NCBI RefSeq assembly: GCF_021018895.1
Contig: NC_079373.1
Location: 24,965,876 to 25,029,875, forward strand
DNA from: Seriola aureovittata
Taxonomy: Eukaryota; Chordata; Actinopteri; Carangiformes; Carangidae
Reading direction: 5' to 3'
Length of the DNA stretch: 64,000 bases
Part shown: one piece after another, positions 54,698 through 63,493 of the stretch
How positions within the stretch are numbered: position 1 is the first letter of the stretch
Layout: each line of letters starts with the position of its first letter
Notes under the pieces: model-generated
The model's database searches: none
Seen by the model: the letters and a program-made list of their open reading frames with translations, nothing else
What the model was told of the DNA's origin: nothing
Translations under genes and position numbers: made by a program

Positions 54698-55974
54698 ACA
54701 GTCGCCTGCTGTTGTGCAACCAGGAAACATGAATGAACCTGTAACCGCAGACGTGCGCAGGCAGAGTTAACAAAATACGATCATTAATAAAATAAAAACT
54801 ACTACAACATCCCAGAGGAAAATGTAGACAAACACACCACTGCACACAGCGGAGCGTAGCAACCGGTTTATCTTGTTGCCATGGATACTGCAGATGGTGA
54901 AGCAGGTACAGTACTGTGTTAAATCACTTGGTGACATCCACTACCATTATCAAATGTCATTTTTTGAAAAGTGACTTCAGTGTTTTCTTGCTCCGCTCGC
55001 CTCAGCCACGAGGACGACGCCGTTCATCCAACGTGTTCTGTTGTTTCCACATGTACGTCGGTCTGCCGAGGTGAAACAAGGAATTGTGGGACGACGGCAC
55101 GGGGGTGTTTCCTACGCGAAAGGAGATAAGATATGAAGCACTGGAGCTCCTTTCCTCATCATTTAGGGAACTGGACCAGCTCTGATCATGGCTGCCACTC
55201 AGATACTTCCGGGTCATTTCACTCAGTTAGGAACCTCCCAGAACCAAACACAGACTTTTGGACGGGAGCCAGTGTTTGATTTGGGACACTGTCCCTGAGT
55301 ACTCCGTCTACACAATATACTACCTTCGAGTGCACCGACTGAATTATTAGATTTGAGACACAGCTGTGTTCTTTTATCTTTGTTAAAAATGACTATTGGT
55401 TCAAACGTTACCCTCCGCTACGACTGCGGTGCAGCCATTTATCTGAGAAAATGGACTGAAAAACCACATTAACATGCCGCAGCGTTTCAGAAGGAGCCGA
55501 GGAGAGAAACCTTTTATGAGAAATTACACTGGAAAGCCAGTGGAACAGCGGCTGCACCAGAAGTGGAGCAGGGCTTCAGCTCTCTCTGCTGCATGTGTAC
55601 AAAAATAGTTTCATGTATTCTGTGTGTATAAATACCGTTAACACGGTCACATCAGGCCCGTGAGAAGAAAACGTCAAGTACGTCAAGCCTCCGCTCTCTT
55701 TGCTGAGGTGAACACATCACTCTGTTATTGTGGGAAGGTTTTGTGGTATTTCATGTTTTCACATCAACCATTTGCAGCACATGTGGTTTAAACCTTTAAA
55801 ACATCTGTCTGCTCTTTTTTTTTTTTTGGGAAAAACGTAACGTCTGTGTGGAGGAACGGTGACGGAGGAGGAGAGGTGAACGTGGCTCAAACAATCGGAT
55901 CAGATGAGACGAGAAACTCTGGGGGAAAGTGAAGGACGATGAAATATTGATGGGCAGAGTACTAAGGCCTGTAG

Positions 55975-56016
<42 letters not shown>

Positions 56017-59000
56017 TGTGTGTCCTCTCTGTGTGGACCCACCTATAACAGCTGTCCTTCAGCTGCATTAGTCGTGCTCACGGATCGACGCTCCTCGACT
56101 GACAGCGTTAAACATCAGCTCAACATCTCAGCGGGGAAAACTCGTGTACGTGTGTGACATGGGTCTACATGCATTAATTATTCTGTGTGTGCAATCGCAT
56201 GCACGACACTGCTGATGTGGGTAATATTCAGTGTGTGTGTGTGTGTGAGTGTGTGTGTGTGTGTGTGACAGCCCTGACATGACAGTCCGGCTCATTTAAT
56301 GGCAGCCAACATAATAGGATCAGCTGCAGCTCGTGCAATCACAGCAGCACGCAGAGTGTTCATCAGCCCTTTGTCCTCTCGCTGCATCTTCATGTAGCAG
56401 CAAGACACAAAAGTTTGAGAGCCCATGAACGCCTACATCACTTGATCGCAGCGCAAGTTCACGACATGTGTCCCGTCCCGTCCCGTCCCCCCCCCCCCCC
56501 CCCCCCCCCCCGGTCAATCGGAACGCTTACCCTAATGGCTACTCATGCATATGCAGCAGACTGCTTAATGTGTAACCAAATTTTCTGAAGCATACAGGGT
56601 GAGTCAAGCCGCACGAGAGAGGGGAAACATTGGATTCAAATCGACCACAAACTGAGCATTAGCATCTCATTTTCCTCTCACACAAAAGCCACTGAAAAGC
56701 AGAGAAATCCCGTTTAATTTAGCTAAATTAAGAAATCGCAGGCTGCGTTTCTGCAGAGATAATCAGCTGGGAGCAGGTGGCGGGGAGATTTTGTGGTTAG
56801 AGTCTGTCTTGAAAAAAGAAAATTCACAGGTTTGATGTCTACTCATGTTCACTCTTTCACCAGACATTAAACCCTGGATCTCTCACCGTGAGCTGCTCTG
56901 GAAGAGAGCGGCAAACTAAATGACTAAAACAGGAGCAGAGGTTTATAAGTGTGTCCAGTGTCATGTCAATGTAAAACTACTCTTTGTTACTCTTCATTTG
57001 ATGGACAGACTCTTCCTCTGCAACGCTCTGCTTTATATTCATACAGTCCTAGAAAAATAAAGGAAATACTTCTGAGCTCCATTCAAATCTCTGTGAAAGG
57101 AAAAGCATTGCAGCAGGTATGTTTCCAGCACTTAATTCAAACTCTGGAGCCTTTATACTGTGTATTTAATGTTTCAGTAGTTTTTTTGTTTTTTTTAATA
57201 ATACATATTTATATTATTTTATTTTGGGTGTTTCTTTTATAATATATAATTATATTAAGTTTTACGTTTTTTGATATGAAAAATATCATATATAACCACG
57301 AAATTCTTTATATTTGCACAGAAATACATACTTTGCATTTGTATGTTATTGTAAATAGTATTTCTCATTCATCTTATTTATTCTAGATTCTGTTTCAATT
57401 CTTATTTTATTTCTTTATTACATTTATCCCCTTGTGCTGCTGTGTCAATTTGAATTACTATACAATTATTATACAATATTAGCGAATATCCAACGATTAA
57501 TTGCTTATTTATTTATCAATACTTACATATTCAGCTTGACAAAGGCAAACAAGAGCAAACTATAATTAATGCTCTGTACATTCGTGCATATTAGTCGACC
57601 TACCTCACTGAACAATCGATTCCCGTGTGAAGCCTTTGTACTTCAATGTTATCAATCAATCAGTAATAATCAATACAATCCTCTTTGAAATCAATCAACC
57701 AGCCGACCACTGACCACAACCACAGACAGGGCTTCTGTTCCCAACGGGCCCAACCTGCGCTTTAATATGTAGAGACACCACAAGGTGATCAAATGTAATA
57801 CATCAACTACATCCAACATCGGCAAACAACATGTTCTGTCTAACGCGTTGGTTTACATCTTTAATCGTAGGTAACCACGGCAACAATCCATGGCAACATC
57901 ACCAGACAATAACCCCTCGCTGACAATTACCGAAAACCATCAGATGAACCGCGTTAAACTTAATGTTCTACCTGCAGCCGAGAGTTTGAATATACTGAAG
58001 TCACGAGTCACCAAACCTGAAGCCTGTGAAATGTTATTTAAGTTTTTATAAATTCTCACATTATTGTATTTAGTTTTAGTTTCAAAGCCTTATTCTGATA
58101 TAGGCTCAGCTCGTTAATCATCCATCATCAATTAAATGGCAGTTACCTGTGTGTCCGTTCTGAGCAGCAGCAAACAAGGCAGAGGTTCGGTTTTGGTTGT
58201 GGTTGTGGTAGAGGTGGGGGTCTTGGTCAAGATGATGGGGCTTGTTCTCCATGGCGGTGGTAGAGGTGATGTTGGTAGACGTGGAGGTGGTAGTAGTAGT
58301 AGTAGTGGTGGTGGTGGTGGTGATGTTGTTGGTGGTGGTGGTCGGGTCTGGTTGGTTAAGCAGCATTGACATTAAAGTGACATTTCCCTGGGAAGCAGCT
58401 TGGAGGAGCAGGGGGCGCCCGCCGTCCAGGGCAGCAGGCCCACCGCCATTTAGAGAGGAGACTACGGAGGGACACCAGCCTGCAGGAGGAAGGAGGAGCA
58501 GGAGCAGCACAGGTTAAACTAGGAGGAGGAAGAGCAAGGAGGAAGAGGGAGCGACTAGAAGTGCTGAGCACGGGAGAGAGTGAGGGTTGAAGAAGGTGGA
58601 CGGGGGGGGGAAGGAGAGCACACTTCAGATCCATACACGTTGTAGTACAGTCTCTTTTGTCTGAGCAGCAGGTGTGAGCGAGGCGGGAGGTCAGAGTTGT
58701 AGTTAATAAATATTAATAAATATTTTTTAGGGTAGGAAGAGGAGCAGTGGTTGTATTTACCCCAGCTGATGGCTGCTTGCTAACAGGCTAACGAGTACAC
58801 GCTAACGTGCAGAAAACAAAGCTGCAAAGTTTCAATTAATTTGGATTAATGATTATTTAAAAACGTTGAAGATACTTAAAGAGAAAAACGTTAGCTAGCT
58901 AACTGACAAAGAAGGTGAAAATCTCAAAAATAAAAGTAGGACTCGTGAGCCGTTCATGACTTTGACATTCATTATGACATTTATCAGTTTTTAAGTGCAG

Positions 59001-59146
59001 CTGCCTGTTTGTGTTGCACTGATTCTGGCGCTACTCAAAACACCAGCTATGAGCTAACTAGCCAAAGATATGCTAACAGTAGAAAACTGTTAAAGTCGGA
59101 GCGGTGCGATGTAAAACTCATTCATTACATATGATCTCAAATGCTA

Positions 59147-59205
<59 letters not shown>

Positions 59206-61747
59206 CTGGTGTAGCTACAGTTGCTAACTACTCCGCCAGTAAAGTTCAGTGTATTTATTTCAGTTGGTGACCACAGCACCACAGATATCAAATATTAAAC
59301 CTCTAAAAGAAGCCACCCAAAGTTGGTTTCTGTTGCTGTAGCCTGGAGCTCTTCTTGGCTAAATCCCATCTGCCTGTTTGTTATGTTACCAACAAATGGG
59401 AGGGATTAATGGCAGGATTAGGGGAGAAAACGGGTAAACAGGTAAAGCAAATACAGAGGTTTTACTTCAGCCTCAGCTGGAAATCATCCAGGAATCATCC
59501 ATGTGGCTTTTCAAACTTTCAATCCTCAAATAAGATTTAAATCAACACTCTTTTTGCTTTATTATTTAAATGTGTTTATGCTTTTTCAGTGCAGATAAAC
59601 GATTTTTCCATTGAACTATAAAAATTCAAACCCATGTTTTACATATATTTGAGATCTCCACTAACGTTACAGTTAGTTGCAAACGGCACAAGCTTGTAAC
59701 GACTAACCCACCGGCAGAGTTTAAGAGGTTAATGGAAATGTCCTCTTAAAGAAATTGCGTGTTTTTAAAAATTCAAGCGACATAAGTCCTAAACACATCA
59801 TTGTCACCTGTTTCAACAGATCACATCTGTAGTATTTGGACTTTTGCAAAATGTTGAATTTACCCCCCCCCCTGACCTTGAAAATACGACTTGAATTCAA
59901 AGCTTTTCCAGGGGGGTTTCTCACAGTGCAGGAACCCTTGAATAAAATGTCTAATTTAATCAACATGTGAAGCATCCTGCAGCCTGGACAAAAGAGTCTG
60001 TCATCACATCAGATGATAGAAAGCATTCATCTCTCAAACACAATCATTCCACACGATTCAGTCGGATACTGTTGCAATTATACAGCAATGTTTTAAATGA
60101 TGAAGCACAACAAACAGATGAAGCGAAGAACAGTAAAAAAAAAAAAAGGCCTAATTGCTAAACCCAACAACTAAAACTAAAACTATTAGCTAAACAGTTA
60201 AAGCTCCGCTAAGTGGCGTCATGCTAAAAGTCTACAGGTGCTGCTTTTAAACCTCGGCTTCAAACAGCTGTTCTGAACTGAGAAGGATTAAAAATGAGCG
60301 GGAATGGAGAGTTTCAGTGCAGACATTTATCTCACAGCCCGAAAAATAAGGAGATACAAAGGAGAGTAAAGGAAAAAGAGCAGCAGAGAATCTCAATGAC
60401 ACAGATTACAGCAGCCATGACGGTTGCACTTTCACTGGCTGAGGCTGCAAAAACAAACAACATGTGGCTGGCTGCTGACAGGTGAGGTTGTGATAAACAC
60501 GTCTGGGAAGAAGAAGACTTTCTCCACAAGTATTACTCTGTGACTCTATCGGGTTCGTGAGTGGGAGATGCTGCAATCAAATGCAATGAAATCCAGACAG
60601 TTTTAGTGACTAAGATGTCCTTATTTTAGCCTAACAGAGACTTACATGTGGTTTTAAAATATCTTTTTCTCATTATCAAGTAATAATATGACCATCTATG
60701 AAATATTAATGGAGTACCACATTCTTGATTAATAGTTTAAGTCAGTTTCGTTGTATTGTTTTTGGCAAATTTGGCAAACTTAAGTCTAATAGTGCAGCTA
60801 GTATATATTTTCCAAATGGGGATATTGCAAAGAACACATTTCACAGGTATATTTAAATATAATTCCAGTGTATTACAACTTGGCTTTGTTTTCCACCATC
60901 ATTTCTTTCAGACAGCAACACTACTGACAAAAGGCGAGACAGGACGAGAAGCATTAGCTGTCAGATGGTAATACAACAGTTAATAAGGTAAATCAACTGG
61001 AGGTGAAGCACACCTGAGCTGTTGGTAATAATGACACATCGCACGGGGAAACTGTGGGTGGACAACTACCGAAAGTAAAGTAGGTTAAAATGAAACCGAG
61101 AGGATCGTCTGTAAACTGTGATGGATGTTTGCAAATAACGGATCTGACACCCCGATCGTCTCTGATCGTCTCTGATCTCTGGGATTAAACGTGATCACAG
61201 TGAGGAGAAAGTTATTCTTACCGATGACAGCCCCGCGCCTCGGAAACGAAAACCCAAGTTGTAATAAACTGGCATTATTCTTTACTCATACTACACAGTA
61301 CAACCAAGCACAGAGCTACAGGCACGTCCCAAAGTAAATATAAATGCTGACATTTATATCAAACAGACAAACACAGTTGCACACAGAGCGCTGCTGGCGA
61401 CACAGGAAGCAGAGCCGGCAGGAGACACGTTAATGGAAGCTAAAACAGGAAGAGTGCAGGAAGCGGAGGAGTGGTCATGGCATGCTACCGGAGGATGGAA
61501 AAAGGGGGGAAGGGGAAGGCGATAGCAGCCTCTGGCATCAGCTTCAGAGAGGACAGGGGTTACGGGTAGGAAGGCCTACGAACCGATCTGTCCGGTTTGC
61601 CTCAATTCACCCTGACACGCTCCTTCTGCTGTGACGCAGCAGCTAACCTCCGGACATGCTGTCAATGTCCGCCGCTGATACCGACACCGACGTGGCTAAC
61701 GTGACAACACGGGAGACAAAAGGTGCCCAGAGGGAGGACACACTGAG

Positions 61748-61846
<99 letters not shown>

Positions 61847-63493
61847 GGAGCGAGAATGCGGCGGGCGACATCGGATCTTGCATAAACTGAAGTGACCCGT
61901 GTGCTATTCTGCGTTGCATTCCTGTGGTTAGACCAGTTTCACTGTGACCTGATCACTATGCTAGGCTACGCTACGCTAGGCTAGCACCGTGGAAAGACAG
62001 TCGAAGAGAAGAGGCAGTGGGGAGGACTGGAGGGAGATGGAGCGAGGAGGAGGAGCCCCTTTACCTGATGCTGTTGCCAGGGGGCTGCCTGATGAGGCAC
62101 GGGGGCTACGGGAGGATGGAGCACTAATGGAGGAGGAGGTGGAGGGGGGGTTTATGGAGGAGGGGCTACTGAGAGTGGTGGCAGGGCTGATGACGGGGGG
62201 GCACTCTGCACATGCTGCTGCCAGCTGCCGCTGAGGGCCCCGGCTGGGCCCCGGGGAGCAGGAGGAGGGGCAGGCACCCACCTGAGAGGCCGTCAGGGCT
62301 GGGACCAGGTCCAGGGCGGGTTTGGGTGGCAGCTGGGGCGTGGCCGGTTTTAGCCCCGCCCCAGGGGAACGGCTGCTGTCCCCCACCACCTTGATGGGTG
62401 GGTGAGGAGGAGAGGGGGTCTGGGAAAGCCCTGGCTTTTTGGGAGGAATAGGGGGAGGGTTTCCCCGGTCGATCCTGGCCACTGTGGGCGACTTGAGGCC
62501 GATGGGATGGCTCAGGCGGCCGGGAAAAGGGCCTCCCTCTGAGGCAGAGTGGGGCAGGCCTGGGCGCAGGGGTCCAGCGCCTCCTGCTGGGGGGCTGGTG
62601 AAGCGCGACAGAACCTGCGTGACGGTGTGACGGGCTTGCTGCTTGGCGGCAAAGTTGTCACGGTTGGTGGGGGAGAGGTCACGGGCTGGAGGACTCTGGG
62701 ACGCTGTGCCGTTTTGGTCCTGTTCCTGGAACTTGTAGCGGGCCGCCTGGACACGGGGGCTGACCCCGCTGGGTAACACGTGGGGGGCTTGGCCCTCCGA
62801 GCCGTTCTCTGTCTGTGCCAGTCCTCCTGAGCTGCTGTGGACGATCCCCCGGCCGGACGTCTTTGGCAGGCTCAGGCCCACGTAGTTGGCAGGGGTTGGT
62901 TTGACGGGTATAGTGAGGGGGGTCTTCTTGGGACCCTCCACCTCAGCGGGGGGCACGTCCGTTTGGCAAGACGCCGTTCGAGAGCTGATGGGCTCTGTGG
63001 CTACGGAAACGGACGTCAGAGCTTTAGGTTTGGGTGGAGGGCTGGCGGCAGCAGCAGGTTCTGCTCCAGCAGCAGCGGGCTGAGCGACAGCAGCATCCTT
63101 CCCGTCGCCCTGTTCAGTCCTGAGCTGCTCCACCTGCTGCCGCAGACTCTGGCTCTCGGCCTCTTCGCGGCCCAGCCTGGCGCGCAGCTGTTCCCGCTCG
63201 GTGTCGAACTCGGACAGCTGTTTCTCCATCTTGGCCTCCATCTGTTGGCTACGCTGCCGCTCGCTGCTCAGCTCCTCCTGCAGCCGGCCGGAGGTGCGAC
63301 TCTCCTCGTCCAGGCGAGCCTGCAGCTCGTCAAAGCGCTGCGACTCCTCCACCACCCGCGTGGCGAGCTGCTTGCACTCTCGGACCAACATCATGACGAT
63401 GTGCTTGTTCTTCTCGCGCTCGTCCTTCAGCTGCGCCGTTAGCTTGCGGTGGTCCTGCTCCAGACTCTGAAGCTGCAGCTTCTCCATCTCCAG
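20220..63493 (-). CDS. cttnbp2: CTTNBP2 (cortactin-binding protein 2), 20 exons to the stop
   Basis: Neuronal scaffold that binds the cortactin SH3 domain and striatin/PP2A complexes and acts at dendritic spines in mammals. In transcript order the exons are 63493-62065, 58479-58147, 54629-54530, 52230-52083, 50331-50131, 49406-49289, 48899-48609, 32747-32652, 29254-29175, 27801-27715, 26690-26591, 26456-26280, 26056-25884, 25499-25321, 25192-24936, 24774-24583, 23800-23749, 23562-23463, 22341-22234 and 20579-20220. They total 4581 nt (1526 residues plus stop), are phase-consistent and use GT-AG introns. They match human exons 4-23. The order is coiled coil, SH3-ligand motif ([10 protein letters not shown], at about 62427-62464), ankyrin repeats (about residues 480-760), a degenerate P-loop-like module (about 860-1200), and a Ser-rich tail. 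The N-terminal exons lie beyond 64000. Convergent orientation with CFTR matches mammalian synteny. One intron carries a 13.4-kb minisatellite. Confidence 0.96.
20410..20439. repeat. CTG/CAG triplet tract in CTTNBP2 exon 23
   Basis: Ten CTG units on the + strand, read as AGC (Ser) codons in CTTNBP2. A second tract of about five units lies near 20320. Confidence 0.9.
20580..22233 (-). other. CTTNBP2 intron 22
   Basis: 1654-bp intron, AT-rich, without a recognisable gene or element beyond a short poly-A (21823) and a C-run (22213). Confidence 0.75.
22234..22341 (-). CDS. cttnbp2: CTTNBP2 exon 22
   Basis: This 108-nt exon encodes [20 protein letters not shown] and [16 protein letters not shown] (human IADSRDDLRMFDSS). 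Acceptor is gccacag, donor gtgaga. Confidence 0.9.
22963..23263. mobile_element. MITE-like element, copy 1
   Basis: Left end (from 22963) reads ttttaaagaagctatttgta, then ggttttgc and ctacacagcta. Near the right end (23208-23263) are tagctatgtagcaaaac, cttacaaa and ccctttaa, complementary to the left end. A shared inner motif (ctaaccagctagcccc) links it to the copy at 47835-48230. It lies in a CTTNBP2 intron and has no transposase. Confidence 0.45.
23463..23562 (-). CDS. cttnbp2: CTTNBP2 exon 21
   Basis: This 100-nt exon encodes [20 protein letters not shown] and [13 protein letters not shown] (human [20 protein letters not shown]). Acceptor is ttttcag, donor gtatcg. Confidence 0.94.
23749..23800 (-). 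CDS. cttnbp2: CTTNBP2 exon 20 (52 nt)
   Basis: Short exon encoding [17 protein letters not shown]. Located by splice sites (attgcag, gtttgt) and by phase between its neighbours. Similarity to human is weak. Confidence 0.78.
24583..24774 (-). CDS. cttnbp2: CTTNBP2 exon 19
   Basis: This 192-nt exon encodes [20 protein letters not shown], a Gly-rich stretch, then [19 protein letters not shown] (human KVNTSPRRKSG). Acceptor is cactcag, donor gtaaga. Confidence 0.92.
24936..25192 (-). CDS. cttnbp2: CTTNBP2 exon 18 (poly-Ser insertion)
   Basis: This 257-nt exon encodes [19 protein letters not shown], then a Ser-rich low-complexity tract of about 25 residues, then [20 protein letters not shown] and LLGCPLPRH. 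The flanks are almost identical to human; the serine tract is longer. The acceptor is a (GT)n tract ending ttcag. Confidence 0.94.
25199..25252. repeat. (CA)n microsatellite before CTTNBP2 exon 18
   Basis: Pure CA on the + strand, so (GT)n in the sense of CTTNBP2. It ends at the exon 18 acceptor (ttcag). Confidence 0.9.
25321..25499 (-). CDS. cttnbp2: CTTNBP2 exon 17
   Basis: This 179-nt exon encodes [20 protein letters not shown] and [18 protein letters not shown] (human [20 protein letters not shown]). Acceptor is cctccag, donor gtgtgt. Confidence 0.95.
25884..26056 (-). CDS. cttnbp2: CTTNBP2 exon 16
   Basis: This 173-nt exon encodes [40 protein letters not shown] and [17 protein letters not shown]. 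The QQHFRWV-LRWD core is nearly identical to human. Confidence 0.95.
26280..26456 (-). CDS. cttnbp2: CTTNBP2 exon 15 (Walker-B-like strand)
   Basis: This 177-nt exon encodes [18 protein letters not shown], then [20 protein letters not shown] and [17 protein letters not shown]. It matches human IIIILENLEKSSLSELL. The hydrophobic strand plus Glu sits in a Walker-B-like position. Confidence 0.92.
26542..26582. repeat. (GT)n microsatellite after the CTTNBP2 exon 14 donor
   Basis: On the sense strand this is (CA)n, starting about 8 bases after the donor. Confidence 0.9.
26591..26690 (-). CDS. cttnbp2: CTTNBP2 exon 14
   Basis: This 100-nt exon encodes [20 protein letters not shown] and [13 protein letters not shown] (human [21 protein letters not shown]). 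Donor gtaagaat is followed by a (CA)n tract in sense orientation. Confidence 0.92.
26911..27070. mobile_element. Fish interspersed-repeat fragment
   Basis: Begins aggtgtcactttattaggaa and continues cacctagcttaaaacta. From memory this phrase ends a repeat that is common in fish genomes. No ORF; family not assigned. Confidence 0.4.
27715..27801 (-). CDS. cttnbp2: CTTNBP2 exon 13 (degenerate P-loop)
   Basis: This 87-nt exon encodes [20 protein letters not shown] and ANLVARCIK (human [20 protein letters not shown]). The glycine loop is in the Walker A place, but no GK[ST] is present. The acceptor is a (CT)n tract ending ctccag. Confidence 0.94.
27804..27850. repeat. (GA)n tract forming the CTTNBP2 exon 13 polypyrimidine tract
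   Basis: Sense-strand (CT)n of about 23 units, ending directly in ccag at the exon. Confidence 0.9.
29127..29167. repeat. (TG)n microsatellite near the CTTNBP2 exon 12 donor
   Basis: Sense-strand (CA)n beginning within about 10 bases of the donor gtacga. Confidence 0.9.
29175..29254 (-). CDS. cttnbp2: CTTNBP2 exon 12
   Basis: This 80-nt exon encodes [19 protein letters not shown] and LHNYVRL (human MIPLQMMQNYLRL at the end). Acceptor is ttgacag. A (CA)n tract in sense orientation begins within about 10 bases of the donor. Confidence 0.9.
30027..30073. repeat. (ATT)n microsatellite
   Basis: ATT triplets interrupted by ACT triplets, followed by three ATC units. Confidence 0.85.
30237..30602. 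mobile_element. Truncated MITE, right end
   Basis: The right terminus is tatgatacgggacctttaa. From memory this matches the terminal motif (ttaaaggtcc at the other end) of non-autonomous DNA elements frequent in teleosts. Internal phrases gacatcacaaa and tttctgaatacaggctg are also typical. The left terminus is missing. Confidence 0.45.
32652..32747 (-). CDS. cttnbp2: CTTNBP2 exon 11
   Basis: This 96-nt exon encodes [20 protein letters not shown] and [11 protein letters not shown] (human GQSFAQSPWDFMRKNKAEHI). It is the first exon after the satellite-bearing intron. Acceptor is cctccag, donor gtacaa. Confidence 0.9.
35555..35706. repeat. Non-repetitive island A within the array
   Basis: About 150 bp equal to the 3' portion of islands B and C, with several substitutions (for example gtgaaattg against gtgaacttg). 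It lacks the 5' portion of about 540 bp. Confidence 0.85.
36300..36990. repeat. Non-repetitive island B within the array
   Basis: About 690 bp of unique-looking AT-rich sequence. It includes a T-rich stretch followed by atgttatgaaaaatgtaaat and AATTAAAAG, which resembles a non-LTR retroelement 3' end, though no coding part is recognised. Nearly identical to island C. Confidence 0.85.
40579..41269. repeat. Non-repetitive island C, near-identical copy of island B
   Basis: Lies exactly 4279 bp from island B. By eye I find one mismatch (ctgtcctact in B, ctgtcttact in C). Flanking array units on both sides are shared too, so the duplicated block is larger than the island. Confidence 0.9.
45101..45808. 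repeat. 236-bp higher-order repeat
   Basis: The marker atgtaaaaaaaagtcataat recurs at 45101, 45337 and 45573, each 236 bp apart. The same order of variant units follows the first two copies, including CGTCAGAGTATAG and CATAGCATAG. The third copy diverges part way. Confidence 0.8.
46530..46640. mobile_element. Retroelement 3'-tail-like fragment
   Basis: Contains tctgtcggcatcttgccagg, actctccagtaaaac and gataaaataaag. From memory this resembles the 3' end of a fish LINE family whose tail ends in AAATAAAG. It lies about 65 bp from the edge of the array. No ORF. Confidence 0.4.
46993..47030. repeat. (CA)n microsatellite
   Basis: Pure CA tract in CTTNBP2 intron 10. Another lies at 47212-47238. 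Confidence 0.9.
47835..48230. mobile_element. MITE-like element, copy 2
   Basis: Inner inverted repeats attgctacatagctaa (47835) and ggctatgtagcaat (48191). The right end acttacaaatacctccttta ends at 48229. It shares ctaaccagctagcccc and the ctatcacttctt phrase with copy 1 at 22963-23263. The outer left end is degraded. Confidence 0.45.
48609..48899 (-). CDS. cttnbp2: CTTNBP2 exon 10 (diverged)
   Basis: This 291-nt exon has phases that fit its neighbours. It encodes [15 protein letters not shown] at the start and [13 protein letters not shown] at the end (human SIRSITLG). The middle, including [19 protein letters not shown], corresponds to human WDDFSKAVSQALTNHFQ but is strongly diverged. 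The donor opens the 15.9-kb satellite-bearing intron. Confidence 0.88.
49289..49406 (-). CDS. cttnbp2: CTTNBP2 exon 9 (last ankyrin repeat)
   Basis: This 118-nt exon encodes [20 protein letters not shown] and [19 protein letters not shown], very close to human. The acceptor is a (GT)n tract ending directly in tag|GAG. Confidence 0.94.
49411..49434. repeat. (CA)n tract at the CTTNBP2 exon 9 acceptor
   Basis: Sense-strand (GT)n running directly into tag at the exon boundary. Confidence 0.9.
50131..50331 (-). CDS. cttnbp2: CTTNBP2 exon 8 (ankyrin, short linker)
   Basis: This 201-nt exon encodes [20 protein letters not shown] and [20 protein letters not shown]. The acidic linker present in human is replaced by a shorter Pro/Thr-rich one, so the exon is about 18 codons shorter than human. 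A (CT)n tract forms the polypyrimidine region. Confidence 0.93.
50332..52082 (-). other. CTTNBP2 intron 7
   Basis: 1751-bp AT-rich intron. Apart from the (GA)n tract at its acceptor end I see no feature. Confidence 0.75.
50338..50387. repeat. (GA)n tract at the CTTNBP2 exon 8 acceptor
   Basis: Sense-strand (CT)n polypyrimidine stretch ending tttctgcag at the exon. Confidence 0.9.
52083..52230 (-). CDS. cttnbp2: CTTNBP2 exon 7 (ankyrin)
   Basis: This 148-nt exon encodes [38 protein letters not shown] and [11 protein letters not shown]. It matches human [21 protein letters not shown]. The acceptor is a (GT)n tract running into cccag; the donor is gtgagt. Confidence 0.94.
52231..54529 (-). other. 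CTTNBP2 intron 6
   Basis: 2299-bp intron with CA tracts at 52237-52274, 52910-52928 and 53346-53381, TG tracts at 53169-53238 and 54434-54510, and AT-rich filler. No exon seen. Confidence 0.75.
54530..54629 (-). CDS. cttnbp2: CTTNBP2 exon 6 (ankyrin)
   Basis: This 100-nt exon encodes [20 protein letters not shown] and [13 protein letters not shown] (human CVRLLLSAEAQVNAADKNGF). The acceptor is cgtcag behind a (CT)n tract; the donor is gtgagt. Confidence 0.93.
54636..54698. repeat. (GA)n followed by (GAT)n
   Basis: GA tract 54636-54659 (the exon 6 polypyrimidine tract on the sense strand), then about 12 GAT units to 54698. Confidence 0.9.
54699..58146 (-). other. CTTNBP2 intron 5, remainder
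   Basis: AT-rich intron with TG tracts at 55976-56023 and 56231-56267 and a C-run at 56487-56511. No exon seen. Confidence 0.75.
56487..56511. repeat. C25 homopolymer (G25 on the CTTNBP2 sense strand)
   Basis: Twenty-five consecutive C preceded by several TCCCG units, so the minus strand has a long G-run with nearby GGG triplets. Confidence 0.9.
58147..58479 (-). CDS. cttnbp2: CTTNBP2 exon 5 (first ankyrin repeat, Thr insertion)
   Basis: This 333-nt exon begins [20 protein letters not shown] and has the ankyrin core [20 protein letters not shown] Thr/Asn-rich low-complexity stretch follows, built from ACC/ACT triplets, where human has a short loop. The exon resumes with [12 protein letters not shown]. 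Acceptor is tcctgcag, donor gtaact. Confidence 0.92.
58480..62064 (-). other. CTTNBP2 intron 4 (3.6 kb)
   Basis: Contains a (TG)n tract at 59151-59203 and a (GA)n tract at 61750-61843. No exon seen on either strand. Confidence 0.75.
61750..61843. repeat. (GA)n tract, about 94 bp
   Basis: Pure GA on the + strand, the longest purine-pyrimidine mirror repeat in the window. Confidence 0.92.
62065..63493 (-). CDS. cttnbp2: CTTNBP2 exon 4 (coiled coil, Pro-rich, SH3 ligand)
   Basis: This 1429-nt exon has acceptor ttcttctag and donor CATCAG|gtaaag. It starts [18 protein letters not shown], the C-terminal part of the coiled coil, and includes [18 protein letters not shown], almost identical to human. 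A Ser/Pro-rich region follows with conserved [16 protein letters not shown], then [17 protein letters not shown], the proline-rich SH3-binding block. It ends at LATASG, where the human exon also ends. Confidence 0.96.

Noticed and set aside
61976..62064. Extension of CTTNBP2 exon 4 by about 30 codons past its donor
   Set aside because: The reading frame stays open, but a good donor (CATCAG|gtaaag) lies at the human exon end and exon 5 joins in phase.
62837..63442. 201-residue plus-strand ORF opposite CTTNBP2 exon 4
   Set aside because: Shadow of a GC-rich coding exon on the other strand; no homology or splice support.
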